DNA from: JALORV01 sp963775635
GTDB lineage: Bacteria > Pseudomonadota > Gammaproteobacteria > Burkholderiales > Burkholderiaceae_F
Assembly (NCBI GenBank): GCA_963775635.1
Contig: CAVZJO010000004.1
Coordinates: forward strand, 52,070-116,069
Direction of reading: 5' to 3'
DNA length: 64,000 bases
Shown piece by piece: positions 9,084 to 19,754 of the stretch. The notes beneath the pieces are model-generated. The model did no database searches, was not told the origin of the DNA, and saw only the letters and a list, made by a program, of their open reading frames with translations. The position numbers and the translations under genes are program-made. Position 1 is the first letter of the stretch. The number at the start of each line of letters is the position of its first letter.

Positions 9084-10532
9084 ATGAATAGAAACGAACC
9101 GCTGGCGGCTCGACTTCCGATCAAACTCGACTCGACGTCGAACGGAGAGTTCTGCCCGGTGGCGCTGCCGCGCGCGGCGCGAGTCGCGCGCGCGTTTGCA
9201 CAGGCCGACATCGTCGCGGCGGCACAGCGTGTTGCACTATCGCGTCGCCGCTATCTCACGTCGCTGCTCGGCGCCGCGGCAACGCTGGCGGCGTTCAATC
9301 GGGCCTTCGCGGCAGCGGGAAAGCGCGGCGGACTGTATGCGATTGCCCCCGAGGCGCCTTTCGAGAAAGCCGCCGCGCAGGCGAGCGTCGCCGGCGATGA
9401 GTTCATCTTCGACGTGCAACTGCATCATGTGAATCCGAAGGGGGCGTGGCGTAAGACCGCCGGGCCGGACGCGTTCAAATGGGCTCCGAAGAGCAACTGC
9501 GGTCAGGCCGACCATATCGAGTGCCTCTCGAGCGGCGCGCTGCTGAAGGACGTCTTCATGGATAGCGACACCGCGATCGGCGTGCTGTCGCACGTGCCGG
9601 GGGGACTTGACACCAATCCGCTCGATTTCGAGGCGGCCGGCGCGACGCTTGTGGCTGCCAACACGCTCGACGGCACCGAGCGGCTATTGCTGCACGGCCG
9701 CTGCATGCCGACGCTGGCGGGAGAAATCGACGGCATGGACGCCCAGGTCGCGCGCTATCCGATCGCGGCGTTCAAGACCTACACGCAGTTCGGCCCGCCC
9801 GACGGGCCGGCCGGGTTCTTCCTCGACGATGACCTTTACGGCGCGCAGTTCATCGAGCGCGCGCGCCGGCTCAAGGTGCGCAACATCGCCGTCCACAAGG
9901 GATTCCCGCTCGGGGCACGAGGCTACGAGTACTCGACTGCGCGCGACATCGGTCCCGCCGCCGTCCGCTACCCGGACATGGCGTTCCTGATCTATCACTC
10001 CGGCTTCGATACCCGGGTCAAGGAGGGTCCGTACGACCCGCAGGCGAAGGCGGGGGTCGACGTTCTGGTGCGCTCGATGCGCGATGCGGGGCGGCCGCGC
10101 AACGTCTACGCCGAACTCGGCAGCACATGGCGCTACGTGATGCGCGATCCAGACCAGGCCGCGCACCTGCTCGGCAAACTGCTCGCGACCTTCGGCGAGG
10201 ACAACATCCTGTGGGGCACCGACTCGATCTGGTACGGCAGTCCGCAGGACCAGATCCAGGCGTTCCGCGCGTTCGAGATCAGCCGCGAGTTCCAGGAGAA
10301 GTACGGCTACCCGGCGCTGACTCCGGCGATCAAGCGCAAGATCTTCGGCCTGAATGCCGCGCGCGTGTACCGACTGGAGCCCGCAGTCGTGCGACGGCGT
10401 CTCGCGCGCGACCGCGTCAAGAAGGCGAAGGATGAGTACCTCAACGATCCGCAGCCGACCTTCGCGACGTACGGCCCGCGCACGCGTCGCGAATTCCTCG
10501 CCCTGAGGGAGATGCTCGGCGGACTGCCGTAA
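9084..10532 (+). CDS. Tat-exported amidohydrolase-family protein (Amidohydro-rel / ACMSD-like)
   Basis: 482 residues. Near residues 52-75 there is a twin-arginine-like signal (SRRRYLTSLLGAAATLAAF, ending AFAAAG), preceded by an unusually long 50-residue N-terminal arm; a start further in may be the true one, although GGAGTTGGC lies just before the ATG at 9084. The body shows a first metal-site segment FIFDVQLHHVN, conserved Asp and His positions through the barrel and the C-terminal LWGTDSIWYG with the catalytic Asp. Amidohydrolase-2 proteins hydrolyse or decarboxylate small acids in a metal-dependent TIM barrel. Periplasmic location follows if the Tat signal is used. It is in the same transcription run as the Mo hydroxylase. 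Confidence 0.8.
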   Translation: MNRNEPLAARLPIKLDSTSNGEFCPVALPRAARVARAFAQADIVAAAQRVALSRRRYLTSLLGAAATLAAFNRAFAAAGKRGGLYAIAPEAPFEKAAAQASVAGDEFIFDVQLHHVNPKGAWRKTAGPDAFKWAPKSNCGQADHIECLSSGALLKDVFMDSDTAIGVLSHVPGGLDTNPLDFEAAGATLVAANTLDGTERLLLHGRCMPTLAGEIDGMDAQVARYPIAAFKTYTQFGPPDGPAGFFLDDDLYGAQFIERARRLKVRNIAVHKGFPLGARGYEYSTARDIGPAAVRYPDMAFLIYHSGFDTRVKEGPYDPQAKAGVDVLVRSMRDAGRPRNVYAELGSTWRYVMRDPDQAAHLLGKLLATFGEDNILWGTDSIWYGSPQDQIQAFRAFEISREFQEKYGYPALTPAIKRKIFGLNAARVYRLEPAVVRRRLARDRVKKAKDEYLNDPQPTFATYGPRTRREFLALREMLGGLP

Positions 10533-10714
10533 CGTCGTCGGGCGGCGACGCCCTACGGGGCGCAGAAGTCTTTCAGGGTGTCCCGCATGTTGGGAGTCTC
10601 CGGTGCTGGCAGTTGCGGGAGGAGGTTTCGCTTCTTGTGGTTCAGGACTGGCCTCTCCACAATGGCCAGCGACCCCAACTCTTGATAGCGAAGTTCCTGC
10701 GTCCTTGCCCGCCG

Positions 10715-11800
10715 ATGTACATCAGTGAACAGCTGCTGAATCCGAACGAGCGACGCCTGCGCCTGTCGACGCAGCTCGGCGTCGAGCATGTGGTGCTCGA
10801 CAACCGCGGCACCGAACTGGTGTCGTCGGACGGGGCGGTCAGTCCGTGGGATGTTCGCAAGCTCACCGACTACCGCAAGTGGGTCGAGGACTTCGGGTTG
10901 AAGATCGATGTCTTCGCGCTCGATGTCGGCTCGATCCTGCTCGATTCGCTGGTCGATCTCGACGGCGCGAAGAAACAACGCGACGTATTGAAGCGCAACG
11001 TCCAGGTTGCGTCGGATGCTGGCATCGACTGTCTCAAGTACAACGTGCAGATGGTCGGCATCACGCGCACCGGACTGAAGCCCGGCCGCGGTGGTGCGCA
11101 GAACTCGGGATTCGTCTACGCCGAATACTCGCCCGAGGCCGATCGAAAGCATTCTTACTGGGGCGTCGGGTACCCCACGAATCAAGACGAGGGAGATGCA
11201 GAGAGTGCGATGCTGTGCGGCCAGAAGATGGCGCGCGACGTGCCGCGAGTCTCGGAAGCGGACGGCTGGCGCGCGATCGAGTTCCTGGTCGAGGGCCTGG
11301 TCCCTGCCGCCGACGCCGCAGGCGTGCGGCTGGCTTGCCATCCGCACGATCCGGCGTACCCGGTTGGCGGGCTCAACGGCGTCGAGCACGTGATGGGTTC
11401 GGCCGACGGTATCCGCCGCTTCCTGGCGTTGAGTTCGAGCCGGAATCATGGACTCAACTTTTGCCAGGGCACGGTGGCCGAAATGTTCAAGACGCCGGGC
11501 GAGGCGATGATTCCGGTGATCGAAGAGTTCGCCTCGACCGGCCGCATCTTCATGGTTCACTTCCGGAACATCCGCGGCGGTTATCTCGACTTCCAGGAAG
11601 TGTTCCCGGACGAAGGCGACGTCGATATGTTCGAGGCGATCAAGGCCTACCAGCGCGGCGGCTACGCCGGTCCGCTGTGTCCGGATCATGTCCCGGTGTC
11701 CGAGCTCGACGAGAACCGCGAGCGTTTCATGTCGTTCGCGCTCGGCTACACGCGTGGACTGCTGCAGGCAGCGGGTGTGTGGACCACTCCGCGGCACTGA
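10715..11800 (+). CDS. Mannonate dehydratase-like (UxuA superfamily) enzyme
   Basis: 361 residues from the ATG at 10715; the frame is open 34 codons further upstream, but MYISEQLLNPNERRL is the likely beginning. The TIM-barrel metal/active-site pieces of UxuA-type enzymes are present: LACHPHDPAYP, NFCQGTVAEM, MVHFRNIRGG and LCPDHVP. UxuA removes water from D-mannonate to give 2-keto-3-deoxygluconate; relatives act on other aldonates or have drifted. No clear ribosome site precedes the chosen ATG, so the start is uncertain. Its neighbours include an enolase-superfamily dehydratase and a solute-binding protein, consistent with uptake and dehydration of a sugar acid. Confidence 0.8.
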   Translation: MYISEQLLNPNERRLRLSTQLGVEHVVLDNRGTELVSSDGAVSPWDVRKLTDYRKWVEDFGLKIDVFALDVGSILLDSLVDLDGAKKQRDVLKRNVQVASDAGIDCLKYNVQMVGITRTGLKPGRGGAQNSGFVYAEYSPEADRKHSYWGVGYPTNQDEGDAESAMLCGQKMARDVPRVSEADGWRAIEFLVEGLVPAADAAGVRLACHPHDPAYPVGGLNGVEHVMGSADGIRRFLALSSSRNHGLNFCQGTVAEMFKTPGEAMIPVIEEFASTGRIFMVHFRNIRGGYLDFQEVFPDEGDVDMFEAIKAYQRGGYAGPLCPDHVPVSELDENRERFMSFALGYTRGLLQAAGVWTTPRH

Positions 11801-11844
11801 TTGATCATTGATTTGCGTTGTTGATTTAACGAGAGGAGACACCG

Positions 11845-12821
11845 ATGTTTCGACGTACCTTGCTGAGTGCGGTGGCCGCCGCGGCGCTGCTGGTTGCGAG
11901 CCCCGCGGCGCTCGCGCAGGACAACTACCCGAACAAGCCGGTCAAGATCATCGTGCCGTTCCCGGCCGGCGGCACCAGCGACCTGATGGGACGCATGGTC
12001 GCCACGGGTCTGCAGAAGGAACTCGGTCAGCCGTTCGTCGTCGAGAACATCGGCGGTGCCGGCGGCACGATCGGAACCGCACGTGCGCTGACATTTGCGC
12101 CGGACGGCTACACGATCATCCTGACGGGCGTCGGCTCCAACGCCGTCGCGCATGGACTCGATCCGAAGCTCACGTACGACTCGCCGCGTGACTTCATCCA
12201 GATCGATCAGATCCACTCGGGTCCCAACGTCCTGGTCTCGCATCCGGACGCGCCGTTCAAGACGTTCAAGGAATTCATCGACTACGTGCACAAGAACCCG
12301 AACAAGCTGAACTACGGCTACACCCACGCAGCGTCGGGCCACATGGCGATGGAACTGCTGCAGCCAGACCGCCAAGCTCGACATGGTCGGCATTCCGTAC
12401 AAGGGCGGCGGCCCGATGATGAACGACCTGCTGGGCGGCCAGATTCCGATCATGTTCATCAACCAGGACGTCGCGCTCGGTCATGTGAAGGCCGGCAAGC
12501 TGCGCGCGCTGGCAGTCACCAGTTTGCAGCGCAATCCCCTTTATCCCGATACGCCGACGGTAGCCGAGAGCGGCTATCCGGGCTTCCAGGCGCTGTCGTG
12601 GTCGGGCCTGTCGGCGCTGAAGGGCACGCCGCAGCCGATCGTCGGCGAAGCTCGAAGCGGCGATGGTCAAGGTGATGTCGTCGCCGGAGATCAAGGAGCG
12701 GATGACATCGCAGGGGTTCATCGTTCCGCCGCAGGGTTCGGCCGCCTATACGGCGTTCGTCAAGAGCGAGATCGACCTGTGGAGCAAGGTCATCAAGACA
12801 GCCGGCATCAAGCCTGAGTAG
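11845..12821 (+). pseudogene. Bug-type (TctC) solute-binding protein, two single-base frameshifts
   Basis: The N-terminal part has a signal peptide (MFRRTLLSAVAAAALLVA...ALAQ) and the Bug fold landmarks KIIVPFPAGGTSDLMGR and VVENIGGAGGTIG. At the CC near 12364 one extra base breaks the frame; the protein continues one frame over with TAKLDMVGIPYKGGGPMMND. At the GG near 12644 another extra base shifts it again, and the last frame runs KLEAAMVKVMSSPEIKERM to a TAG at 12819-12821. Joined, it is a full-length ~323-residue periplasmic binding protein of the tripartite tricarboxylate type. Nothing between the breaks is degraded, so a consensus error is as likely as a true pseudogene. It probably binds the substrate of the flanking catabolic enzymes. 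Confidence 0.85.
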
Positions 12822-12830
12822 GGAGTCGCC

Positions 12831-14036
12831 ATGGAGCAAGTCATCGAAAAGCCGGCGCGCGCAATTGCCGCCAACCCACTGGCTGCGGGCTTGGCGGCCG
12901 GTGAAGCCAGCACCGACCGAATCGAGTGGATCAAGCTGTCGCTCGTTTCGCTGCCGCTGGCGGCGCCGATCAGCGACGCCAAGGTGCTGACCGGGAGGCA
13001 GAAGCCGCTGACCGAGATCGCGTTCCTGTTCTGTGAGATCGAGAGCAAGAGCGGTCACCAGGGCGTCGGCTTCAGCTATTCGAAGCGCGCGGGTGGGCCG
13101 GGCCAATTCGTCCATGCCCGCGAAATTGCGCCTGAACTGCTCGGTGAAGATCCGAACGACATCCCGCGCCTTTGGGACAAGCTCGTGTGGGCCGGCGCGT
13201 CGGTCGGCCGCAGTGGCCTCTCAACGCAGGCGATCGCGGCGTTCGATATTGCGCTGTGGGACATGAAGGCCAAGCGCGCCGGGCTACCGCTCGCCAAGCT
13301 GCTCGGCGCGCATCGCGACTCGGTGCGCTGCTACAACACCTCGGGCGGCTATCTGTCGATGCCGATCGAACAGGTGCTCGACAACATTTCGCAGTCGCTC
13401 GACAGCGGCATCGGCGGCATCAAGATCAAGGTGGGACAGCCCGACCCGATGGTCGATCTCAAGCGGGTCGAGGCCGTGCACAAGAAAATTGACGGCCGCG
13501 TCAACATGATGGTCGACGCCAACCAGCAATGGGACCGCGTGACCGCGCAGCGCGTCGGTCGAATCCTCGAGCAGTTCAATCTGACCTGGATCGAGGAGCC
13601 GCTCGATGCCTACGACGCCGAAGGTCACGCGATGCTGGCGGCGCAGCTCGACACGCCGATCGCCACCGGCGAGATGCTGACCAGCGTCGCCGAACACTTC
13701 GAGCTGATCCGCCACAACTCGGTCGACTTCATCCAGCCCGACGCGCCGCGCGTCGGCGGCATCACGCCCTTCCTGAAGATCTGTGCGCTAGCCGATCACA
13801 AGAACCTGCGCCTGGCCCCGCACTACGTGATGGAGATCCATCTGCATCTGACCGCGGCGTATTCGCGCGAGCCGTGGGTCGAACACTTCGAGTGGTCGGA
13901 ACCGATGTTCAACGAACGGCTGCAGATCAAAGATGGGCGGATGATTGTTCCGAACCGGCCGGGGCTGGGCTTCAGCCTCAGCGAGCAGGCGCGCAGGTGG
14001 ACGAAGGAGTCGGCGGAGTTTGGCAAGCGGCCGTAG
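12831..14036 (+). CDS. Enolase-superfamily dehydratase (mandelate racemase / talarate-galactarate dehydratase-like)
   Basis: 401 residues. Enolase-superfamily active-site marks: KxK motif in GIKIKVG, metal ligands in MVDANQQW, WIEEPLDAYD and IATGEML, an Asp in FIQPDAPRVGG and a His in LRLAPHYVMEIH. KxK plus a late catalytic His fits the mandelate-racemase subgroup, whose acid-sugar dehydratases include L-talarate/galactarate dehydratase. An N-terminal arm of ~35 residues precedes the capping domain. It starts 10 bp after the binding-protein gene and ends the operon-like run that began at 4895. The exact sugar acid is not readable from sequence. Confidence 0.88.
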   Translation: MEQVIEKPARAIAANPLAAGLAAGEASTDRIEWIKLSLVSLPLAAPISDAKVLTGRQKPLTEIAFLFCEIESKSGHQGVGFSYSKRAGGPGQFVHAREIAPELLGEDPNDIPRLWDKLVWAGASVGRSGLSTQAIAAFDIALWDMKAKRAGLPLAKLLGAHRDSVRCYNTSGGYLSMPIEQVLDNISQSLDSGIGGIKIKVGQPDPMVDLKRVEAVHKKIDGRVNMMVDANQQWDRVTAQRVGRILEQFNLTWIEEPLDAYDAEGHAMLAAQLDTPIATGEMLTSVAEHFELIRHNSVDFIQPDAPRVGGITPFLKICALADHKNLRLAPHYVMEIHLHLTAAYSREPWVEHFEWSEPMFNERLQIKDGRMIVPNRPGLGFSLSEQARRWTKESAEFGKRP

Positions 14037-14115
14037 CTGAGGCGGCTTCGACCGCATCGGCGTGAAAAATTCCTGGCCGGCGCAAGCGTGCCGTCAGCGG
14101 ATGGTTGGGATCCGC

Positions 14116-15175
14116 CTAATTGAGAGAAGGATCCGTATAGATGCTTGTAGTCCGGTCGGAGAAGCCTTTGGTAGCGGACTGGTACTCAATTGCGACGCGG
14201 TTGGGCCCGGCTTCGCTCACCCACCCCGTGGGGCCGAAGCCGACGAAGGGATTGTTAACTTCTTCTCGTCGCCATTGCGAGAGCACCGTGCGCCGCCCGA
14301 GGTCATAGATAAAGTTGCGCTCCCCGATGCAAACCAAGTGGTCTAGGTTGGCCAACGGAGAACAAGCCGAAGCTCCCGGTACGATGAAGACAGTCGCAAA
14401 CGTACTGGAATCCAGAATCCGGTTGACCCATAGGACGCCCGGCAGGACATAACGCGGGGCAGGCGGATTGGTGTAAGTGCCGAGGCCGACATCGAGGTTG
14501 TCAACGCTTTCGGGTCCCGCGCTGCTGATGCGAATTTTTTTCGAGTCTTGTGCTGCGCTGTACAGAATCTCGGTGCCGTCCGGTTTCATCGTTAAATAAC
14601 CGCCCGCCGCCACGCCCAGATCCAGACGGTTCGGTGCCCATGTGCCGCTCTCAACCTTCGCGATCATCGCCTGAGCACCGTAGTCCGTCGTCTGCAGCAG
14701 CGCAAAAACCGTCTCATCACTCGTTGTTGACGCCTGCACCGCAACCACGCGCACGTTGGATGGCGATCCCGCCGGCGGACCCACGCGTTGGTCGATCTGA
14801 CCGATCGCGAAATTGAAGCGCGCCAGCTTGCCGGACGAACTCGCGATGTACAGATAGTTTCCGGACCAAGAGAGCGAAAGCACGTTGCGCAAGATGGGCA
14901 CGGGGTAGACCGGCTCCATTGCGGGAGCATCGGCAACGCTGTCGAACAATGGAATCTGTGCGCCATTCGCTGGATCGACGGCGAAAACACTCGGTCCCGG
15001 CGACGAAGAAACGAGCGCGACCGGCATCGAACACGGGAACGGCCGCTGCGCGGAAGCCAGCAGTTGCGATCAGCTGCCGCGGAACTTCCTCGTCCTTTCC
15101 CCCGCCGCAGGCGACAAGGTCGAACAAGGCGAGGAACGCAATCAGCAGGCTGCCAAGGCGGAGCGTGGAATTCAT
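14116..15175 (-). pseudogene. Lipoprotein of unknown function, second gene of a lipoprotein pair, one frameshift
   Basis: Starts at the ATG at 15175 with a lipoprotein signal (MNSTLRLGSLLIAFLALF, Cys in LVACGGG). The frame is lost near 15080 and continues in the neighbouring frame with QLLASAQRPFPCSMPVALV and then ~300 clean residues to 14116. The body is rich in beta-strand repeats with YLYIASSSGKLARFN, YLTMKPDGTEILYSA and similar turns, suggesting a beta-propeller-like fold. The start overlaps the stop of the upstream lipoprotein gene (ATGA), so the two are translationally coupled. Function unknown. Confidence 0.6.
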
Positions 15176-16978
15176 CGTTCAACGTTCGGCAGCCGCGCCT
15201 CCGGCACAACAAGAGGCTTACGGCGCGAAGTTCGTACTCGTGTCAGGCCTGACGCGTTGCTCTGATAGTAGTAGACGTCGAGCGGCGCCGCGACTCCGCC
15301 AGAGGAAGCCGCTTGCACGGTCAGCAGAGTTGGCAGTCCCGTTTGCGGACTTCCAGCCGGGAAGATCGACAGCAAGCTGGCAGGAGGCAGGCTGCCGTAT
15401 TCGAACAATTGCGCGCGCGTTACACCGTCGTAGTTGCGCAGCAGCGCGGACGGAACCGGTGAGGTTGACGCCGACGGGTCATGCGCGATCGTGATCGAGT
15501 GAACGGTGGATCTGTCGGGCAACAGCGGCATCGGATTCGCGTGGGTGACGCTGACGATGCTCGCGTGCGGTAGCTGCTGGAAATCCATCCCATCGCTGCG
15601 GACCACATTGACCCAGTTGCGCATGGGAGCGCTCTGATGTGTCAACGCGCCGACCCACAGGTTCTCGCCCGCCAGGACGGCCCCGACGACCACATTTGTC
15701 GGACTCGGACACCAGCGTGATGGGCGTGCCGCCGGTTTTCGCCACCGATCGATACTCATATGTGACTCGCCGTCCCAGGGGTAGCCGGGCGACCCTGCGC
15801 CGTAGACGACGCGCGTCGGGGAGACGAAGACCTCGATGATGCTGACGCTCTCGGACGCGAGCACGTCAGTCGTCAGGCTGGCACGTCACGCGAATCAGCT
15901 GCCCAGCTGTCGACCTGACGACTTGCTGACGGCGAGAGTAGACCGCGCTGGAGTCGGCCGCGTGGGCGCTGCCAACGTAGTCGTCCGCTGTCAAGCGTCA
16001 GGAGCGTGACCGGAGCGCCGCCGGCTGTCAAGGTTGTAGGCACGGATCGCGGTTCCGTCCCGAAACACGCATGTGGCCCTGGAGACACCTGGGTCAAGGT
16101 CCAGCGCGTATGCAAGAGCTCAAAGTCAGTCGGGGAGACCGTGAAGAGCTCAACCGGATTGGCAAGACTGGCATCAACGCGTTGGACTCGATTGCCATCG
16201 CGCAGCGAGGAACCCGTGATCGCGCCGTCCGTGCTGCGCAGTGCATCGAGTCACTTCGCCCGTGACGGCGACCGGCGCGTCGGCCGACGTCATGTCGAGC
16301 CGCACTGCGACATGACGGTCGTCCGAGGTCTTGCAGACTCTGGTCCGTGCCCGCGATCATGAACAGCAGCAGTGACCGTTCTGCCGCTAATCGACGGTCC
16401 GCGATCGTATTTCGCATAGTCGTTGCACATCTGCGTCGTCGGCAGCGATGAAGTCTCTACCGACACTGGCGGCCAGCTTCCGCGGCGCAGGTCGAGCCGG
16501 TGAACACGACCGTCCTTCAGGTAGGATCAGAAAGCGCACACCGAGGTTGCCGACCGTACCCGAGGCACTGTCGATCACCCCTTCCTCGATTTGCGCGACC
16601 CGTTGCCACCACCCGGCGGCTTCCACTGCAACCGGCGTCGTCGGCATCGCCGGGTCGACCACCACGAGGTGTTCGCTGGAGAACTGGAATGCACCCCCCG
16701 CAAGCAGATGTCGAGCCGTCGCGCCACACGCCGGCGCCCGTAGCCAAGTAATACGGTGAGGCCGACGTTGGCGCTGGCGATGCCGAAGGCGGGGCCGGTG
16801 GCAACACCGGAGGCTGTCGCGGTGGTGGTGGTGGTGGCGGTGGTGGTGGCGGTGGTGCTGGGGGAGCAGCGGCTACCGATGGTGCGGGCCTCGTGTCGCT
16901 ACCACCGCCGCAGGCGGCGAGCCCGAACAGGCTAGGGAGAACGATCAGCGGAATGCCAAGGTAGGAGGTGGCTTTCAT
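15172..16978 (-). pseudogene. Large proline-rich lipoprotein of unknown function, many frameshifts
   Basis: Starts at the ATG at 16978 with GGAGG eight bases upstream. Lipoprotein signal (MKATSYLGIPLIVLPSLFG, Cys in LAACGGG) is followed by a linker with twelve consecutive prolines, then a ~530-residue body ending at 15172. The body is readable only by changing frame at least eight times; landmarks in order are YYLATGAGVW, AFQFSSEHLVVVDP, GRVHRLDLRRGSWPP, CKTSDDRHVAVRLDMTSADA, STDGAITGSSLRDGNR, LTLDSGRLRW, YEYRSVAKTGGTPIT and GENLWVGALTHQSAP. The first break is an extra base in the six-G run at 16694-16699. Coding quality between breaks is high, without stray stops, which argues for sequence error. 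The protein resembles the downstream lipoprotein in strand-rich repeats. Function unknown. Confidence 0.6.
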
Positions 16979-17060
16979 TGTTCTGCCTCCGTTGGATAGG
17001 TGGACCCGCGTTCGAGGGAGGATCGTCCACGGAAGAACGACCGCCGTCATTGGGGCACGG

Positions 17061-17080
17061 ATTAATCGTTATTAATCGCG
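17061..17080. promoter_or_regulatory. Candidate operator: tandem ATTAATCG, 10-bp period
   Basis: ATTAATCGTT followed directly by ATTAATCGCG gives two identical 8-bp direct repeats exactly 10 bp apart, in an otherwise GC-rich 149-bp gap between the divergent lipoprotein operon (start 16978) and the winged-helix regulator (start 17128). OmpR/PhoB-type winged helices bind head-to-tail direct repeats with 10-11 bp spacing, which matches the regulator encoded next door. Function is inferred. Confidence 0.5.
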
Positions 17081-17127
17081 TCGCCGGGCGCTTCCCGCGC
17101 GGTTTAGGGCGGCCTAATGTGACGGAC

Positions 17128-19693
17128 ATGGACGACGCCAGGCCAGCCGGGTCGAACATTAGCTATCGCTGTGGCGCGATTGAGATCGACGCCTCGCAGC
17201 GACGCGTGATTGTCGAAGGGGCACCCGCAAAGCTCGGTGCGAGGGCCTTCGACGTGCTGCTCGCGCTGGTAGAGCGGCACGATCGGGTGGTGCCCAAGCG
17301 CGAGCTGATGGACATCGTGTGGCCGAGGCTTGTGGTGGAGGAAAACAATCTGCTCGTCCACATGGTCGCGCTGCGCAAGGTGCTCGGGCCGCAGGCGATC
17401 GCCACGATTCCGGGGCGTGGGTATCGCTTCACGATGCCGGTGGAGGAAGTTGCCAACGCGAACTCCGCTAACGCCGTGCAGGCGGACGACGCGTCGCGGG
17501 CCGCCGCCTTGTCACCGGCGGTCCGCGGCAATCTGCCCACTTCGCCAGAGCTGATTGGCAGGGCCCAGGACCTCGAGGCCATCTCTGCGCTGATGCTCGG
17601 CCACGCGGTGGTTTCGATCGTCGGTGCCGGCGGGATCGGAAAGACGCGCATGGCGCTCGCGGCGGCTACGTCGGTGCCTTTCGATTTTCCGGGTGGACGC
17701 TGGTGGGTGGAACTCGCGCCGGTTTACGAGGGCGCACAGGTAGCGACCAGCATCGCCGGGGCTCTTGGCCAGCAGTTGCCCTCCGGCCGGCGCCCCGACG
17801 AAGCGCTTGGGGTATTGCTGACGGCCGAGAGTTTGCTGCTGGTGCTAGACGGCTGTGAACACCTGGCGGAAGACGTCGCCTGTGTCGTCGATCTATTGCG
17901 GGCCCATGCCCCGAAAGTCCGAGTGCTGGTCTCTTCCCAGGAGTCGTTGAAGTGTCGCGATGAACAGGTCTATCGCCTCGGCGGGCTTGCGGTGCCAGCC
18001 GCGGTCCAACTCGAGGAGGCCTCGCAATACGGTGCGATTGCCCTGTTCGTCGAGCGGGCGCATGCACTCGAACCTCGCTTTCGCCTGTCCGACGACAACC
18101 TCGCTCTGGTGATCGACATCTGTCGACGGCTGGACGGCATTCCGCTCGCAATCGAACTGGCCGCGGCGCGCGTGCCTCTGCTCGGCGTTCAGGGCCTGCA
18201 CGACCGCCTCGACCAGATGTTCAACGTGCTCAGCGGCGGCACGCGCATGAAGCTGCGCCGACACCAGACACTGCGCGCTGCACTCGAGTGGAGCTACGGC
18301 CTGCTGTCAGCCGACGAACAAGCGGTGTTCCAGCGACTGGTGTCTTTGCCGGAGGCTTCACGCTGGAACTGGCGCAGCAACTCGTCTGTGACGATCGAGT
18401 CGACTGGTGGTCCGCGTTGGACCTCCTAGGCCACCTGATCGACAAGTCGATGGTGATAGCCGACGGTGGGTCCGAGCCACGTTATCGCCTGCTCGAAACC
18501 ACACGGGCGTTCGCCCTCGAGCAGCTGGGGGAGGCCGGCGAATCTGCCGCGATGCTTCGGCGTCATGCCGAGGCGATAGTGGACTTGATGACCGCCGTCG
18601 ATGAGAAATGCTGGGATCTGTCGCCCGCCGAGCGGAAGCGCGCAGTGGTCGAACTCAGCAACCTGCGCGCAGCAGTGGACTGGGCCACGTCGACCAGCGG
18701 CGATCGCGTGCTGGCTTATCGGCTCTTGAGCAAGTGCTGGCTCGCATGGATGCACAATGGGCTTACTGGCGAGGGCGTCCGACGAATGGTGCACCTATTG
18801 CCGCTCCCGGCAGATCTCCCGCCGCGGATTGAGGCGGATTTCTGTCTCGCCCTAGCCCGAATGCACGAGGATGCGGGCCGTGATGAAGAGTGGCAGGCCG
18901 CACAGCGCGCCGAGACACTCTACCGACAGCTCGACGACGCGGACCGTCTCGGCGATGCCTTGCTGCTGAAGGCGACGATCGCGATGGATCGCGGACAAAT
19001 CGAGGAAGCTGGCAGGGCGCTGCGGGAAGCTGAAGGATTCGTGAACCAGGCCACGGCACTGCGCAAGCAGGCGGCTCTGGCGGCGACGCAGGGGATGTAC
19101 TGCAAACTCACCGGCGCGACCGACGGGGCGATCAACGCGATCTGTCGGCAGCGCGATCTCTATCGCCGAGCGGGCGCCCTCTCGGGGAAGACGGCGCTGG
19201 GAAATATCGGTAGTGCGCAGCTCGAGACGGGCGATGTTGATTCGGCGATCGACTCGCTTCGGAAATCGGTTGAAGGTCTGCGCCGCATCAACCCGCTCTA
19301 TGACTAGAGTGGCGCCTGAGCAAGCTGGCGATCGCTCTGGCGTTGCGAGGTGCAGACGACGATACCCTGCCGCTTGCACGCAGCGCGTTCGAGCATCTGA
19401 GAACGCTGGGTGCCTCCTTCGGGCCGATCATGGCGGCGGCCTTGCAGCACGCGCACCGCGGTGACATGCGACGCGCGGTCCTTCTAGCCGGGCATGCCAA
19501 CGTCGCATTGAAGGGGCGGCGAACCGTCATTTGTCCGGCCGATCTGCAGTTGCAGCATCGGGTGCGTGACCTCGCCGTCGCCGCGAGCGACGTCAAGACC
19601 GTCGAAGGCTGGTTTGCATCAGGCGAGCAACTGACGGAGGCGCAGGCGGCTGCCATCGCGTTCGATCGGGCCTCCCTGGACTCGTTGGCATAG
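17128..19693 (+). pseudogene. Winged-helix / NB-ARC-like ATPase / TPR transcriptional regulator, two frameshifts
   Basis: Starts at the ATG at 17128. Residues ~10-105 are an OmpR-type winged helix (ALVERHDRVVPKRELMDIVWP, GRGYRFTMPVEE). A STAND-type ATPase follows: Walker A VGAGGIGKTRMA near residue 165, Walker B LLLVLDGCEHL, and CRRLDGIPLAIELAAAR. The frame breaks at the GG at 18339-18340 (one G missing; expected QRLGVFAGGFTLE) and again near 19304 (one C missing before LEWRLSKLAIAL). The rest is a helical TPR-like sensor region ending at 19693. Restored, it is ~855 residues, usual for this family of signal-gated activators. It is divergent from the lipoprotein operon and probably controls it through the ATTAATCG repeats. 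Confidence 0.8.
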
Positions 19694-19754
19694 CGCGCGC
19701 GAGTACGCTCCGAAGGGCGCCCAATCTCGGCGGCGCCCGCGACATAATGGCCAG

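Noticed and set aside
10553..10690. Minus-strand stretch that reads like a protein C-terminus (around NHKKRNLLPQLPAPETPN)
   Set aside because: No start, no neighbour to belong to, and partly overlaps the region ahead of the UxuA-like gene; kept only as a possible scar.
16800..16870. GGTGGTGGC-type repeat as a microsatellite or structural element
   Set aside because: It encodes the poly-proline spacer of the lipoprotein on the minus strand; the repeat is explained by coding.
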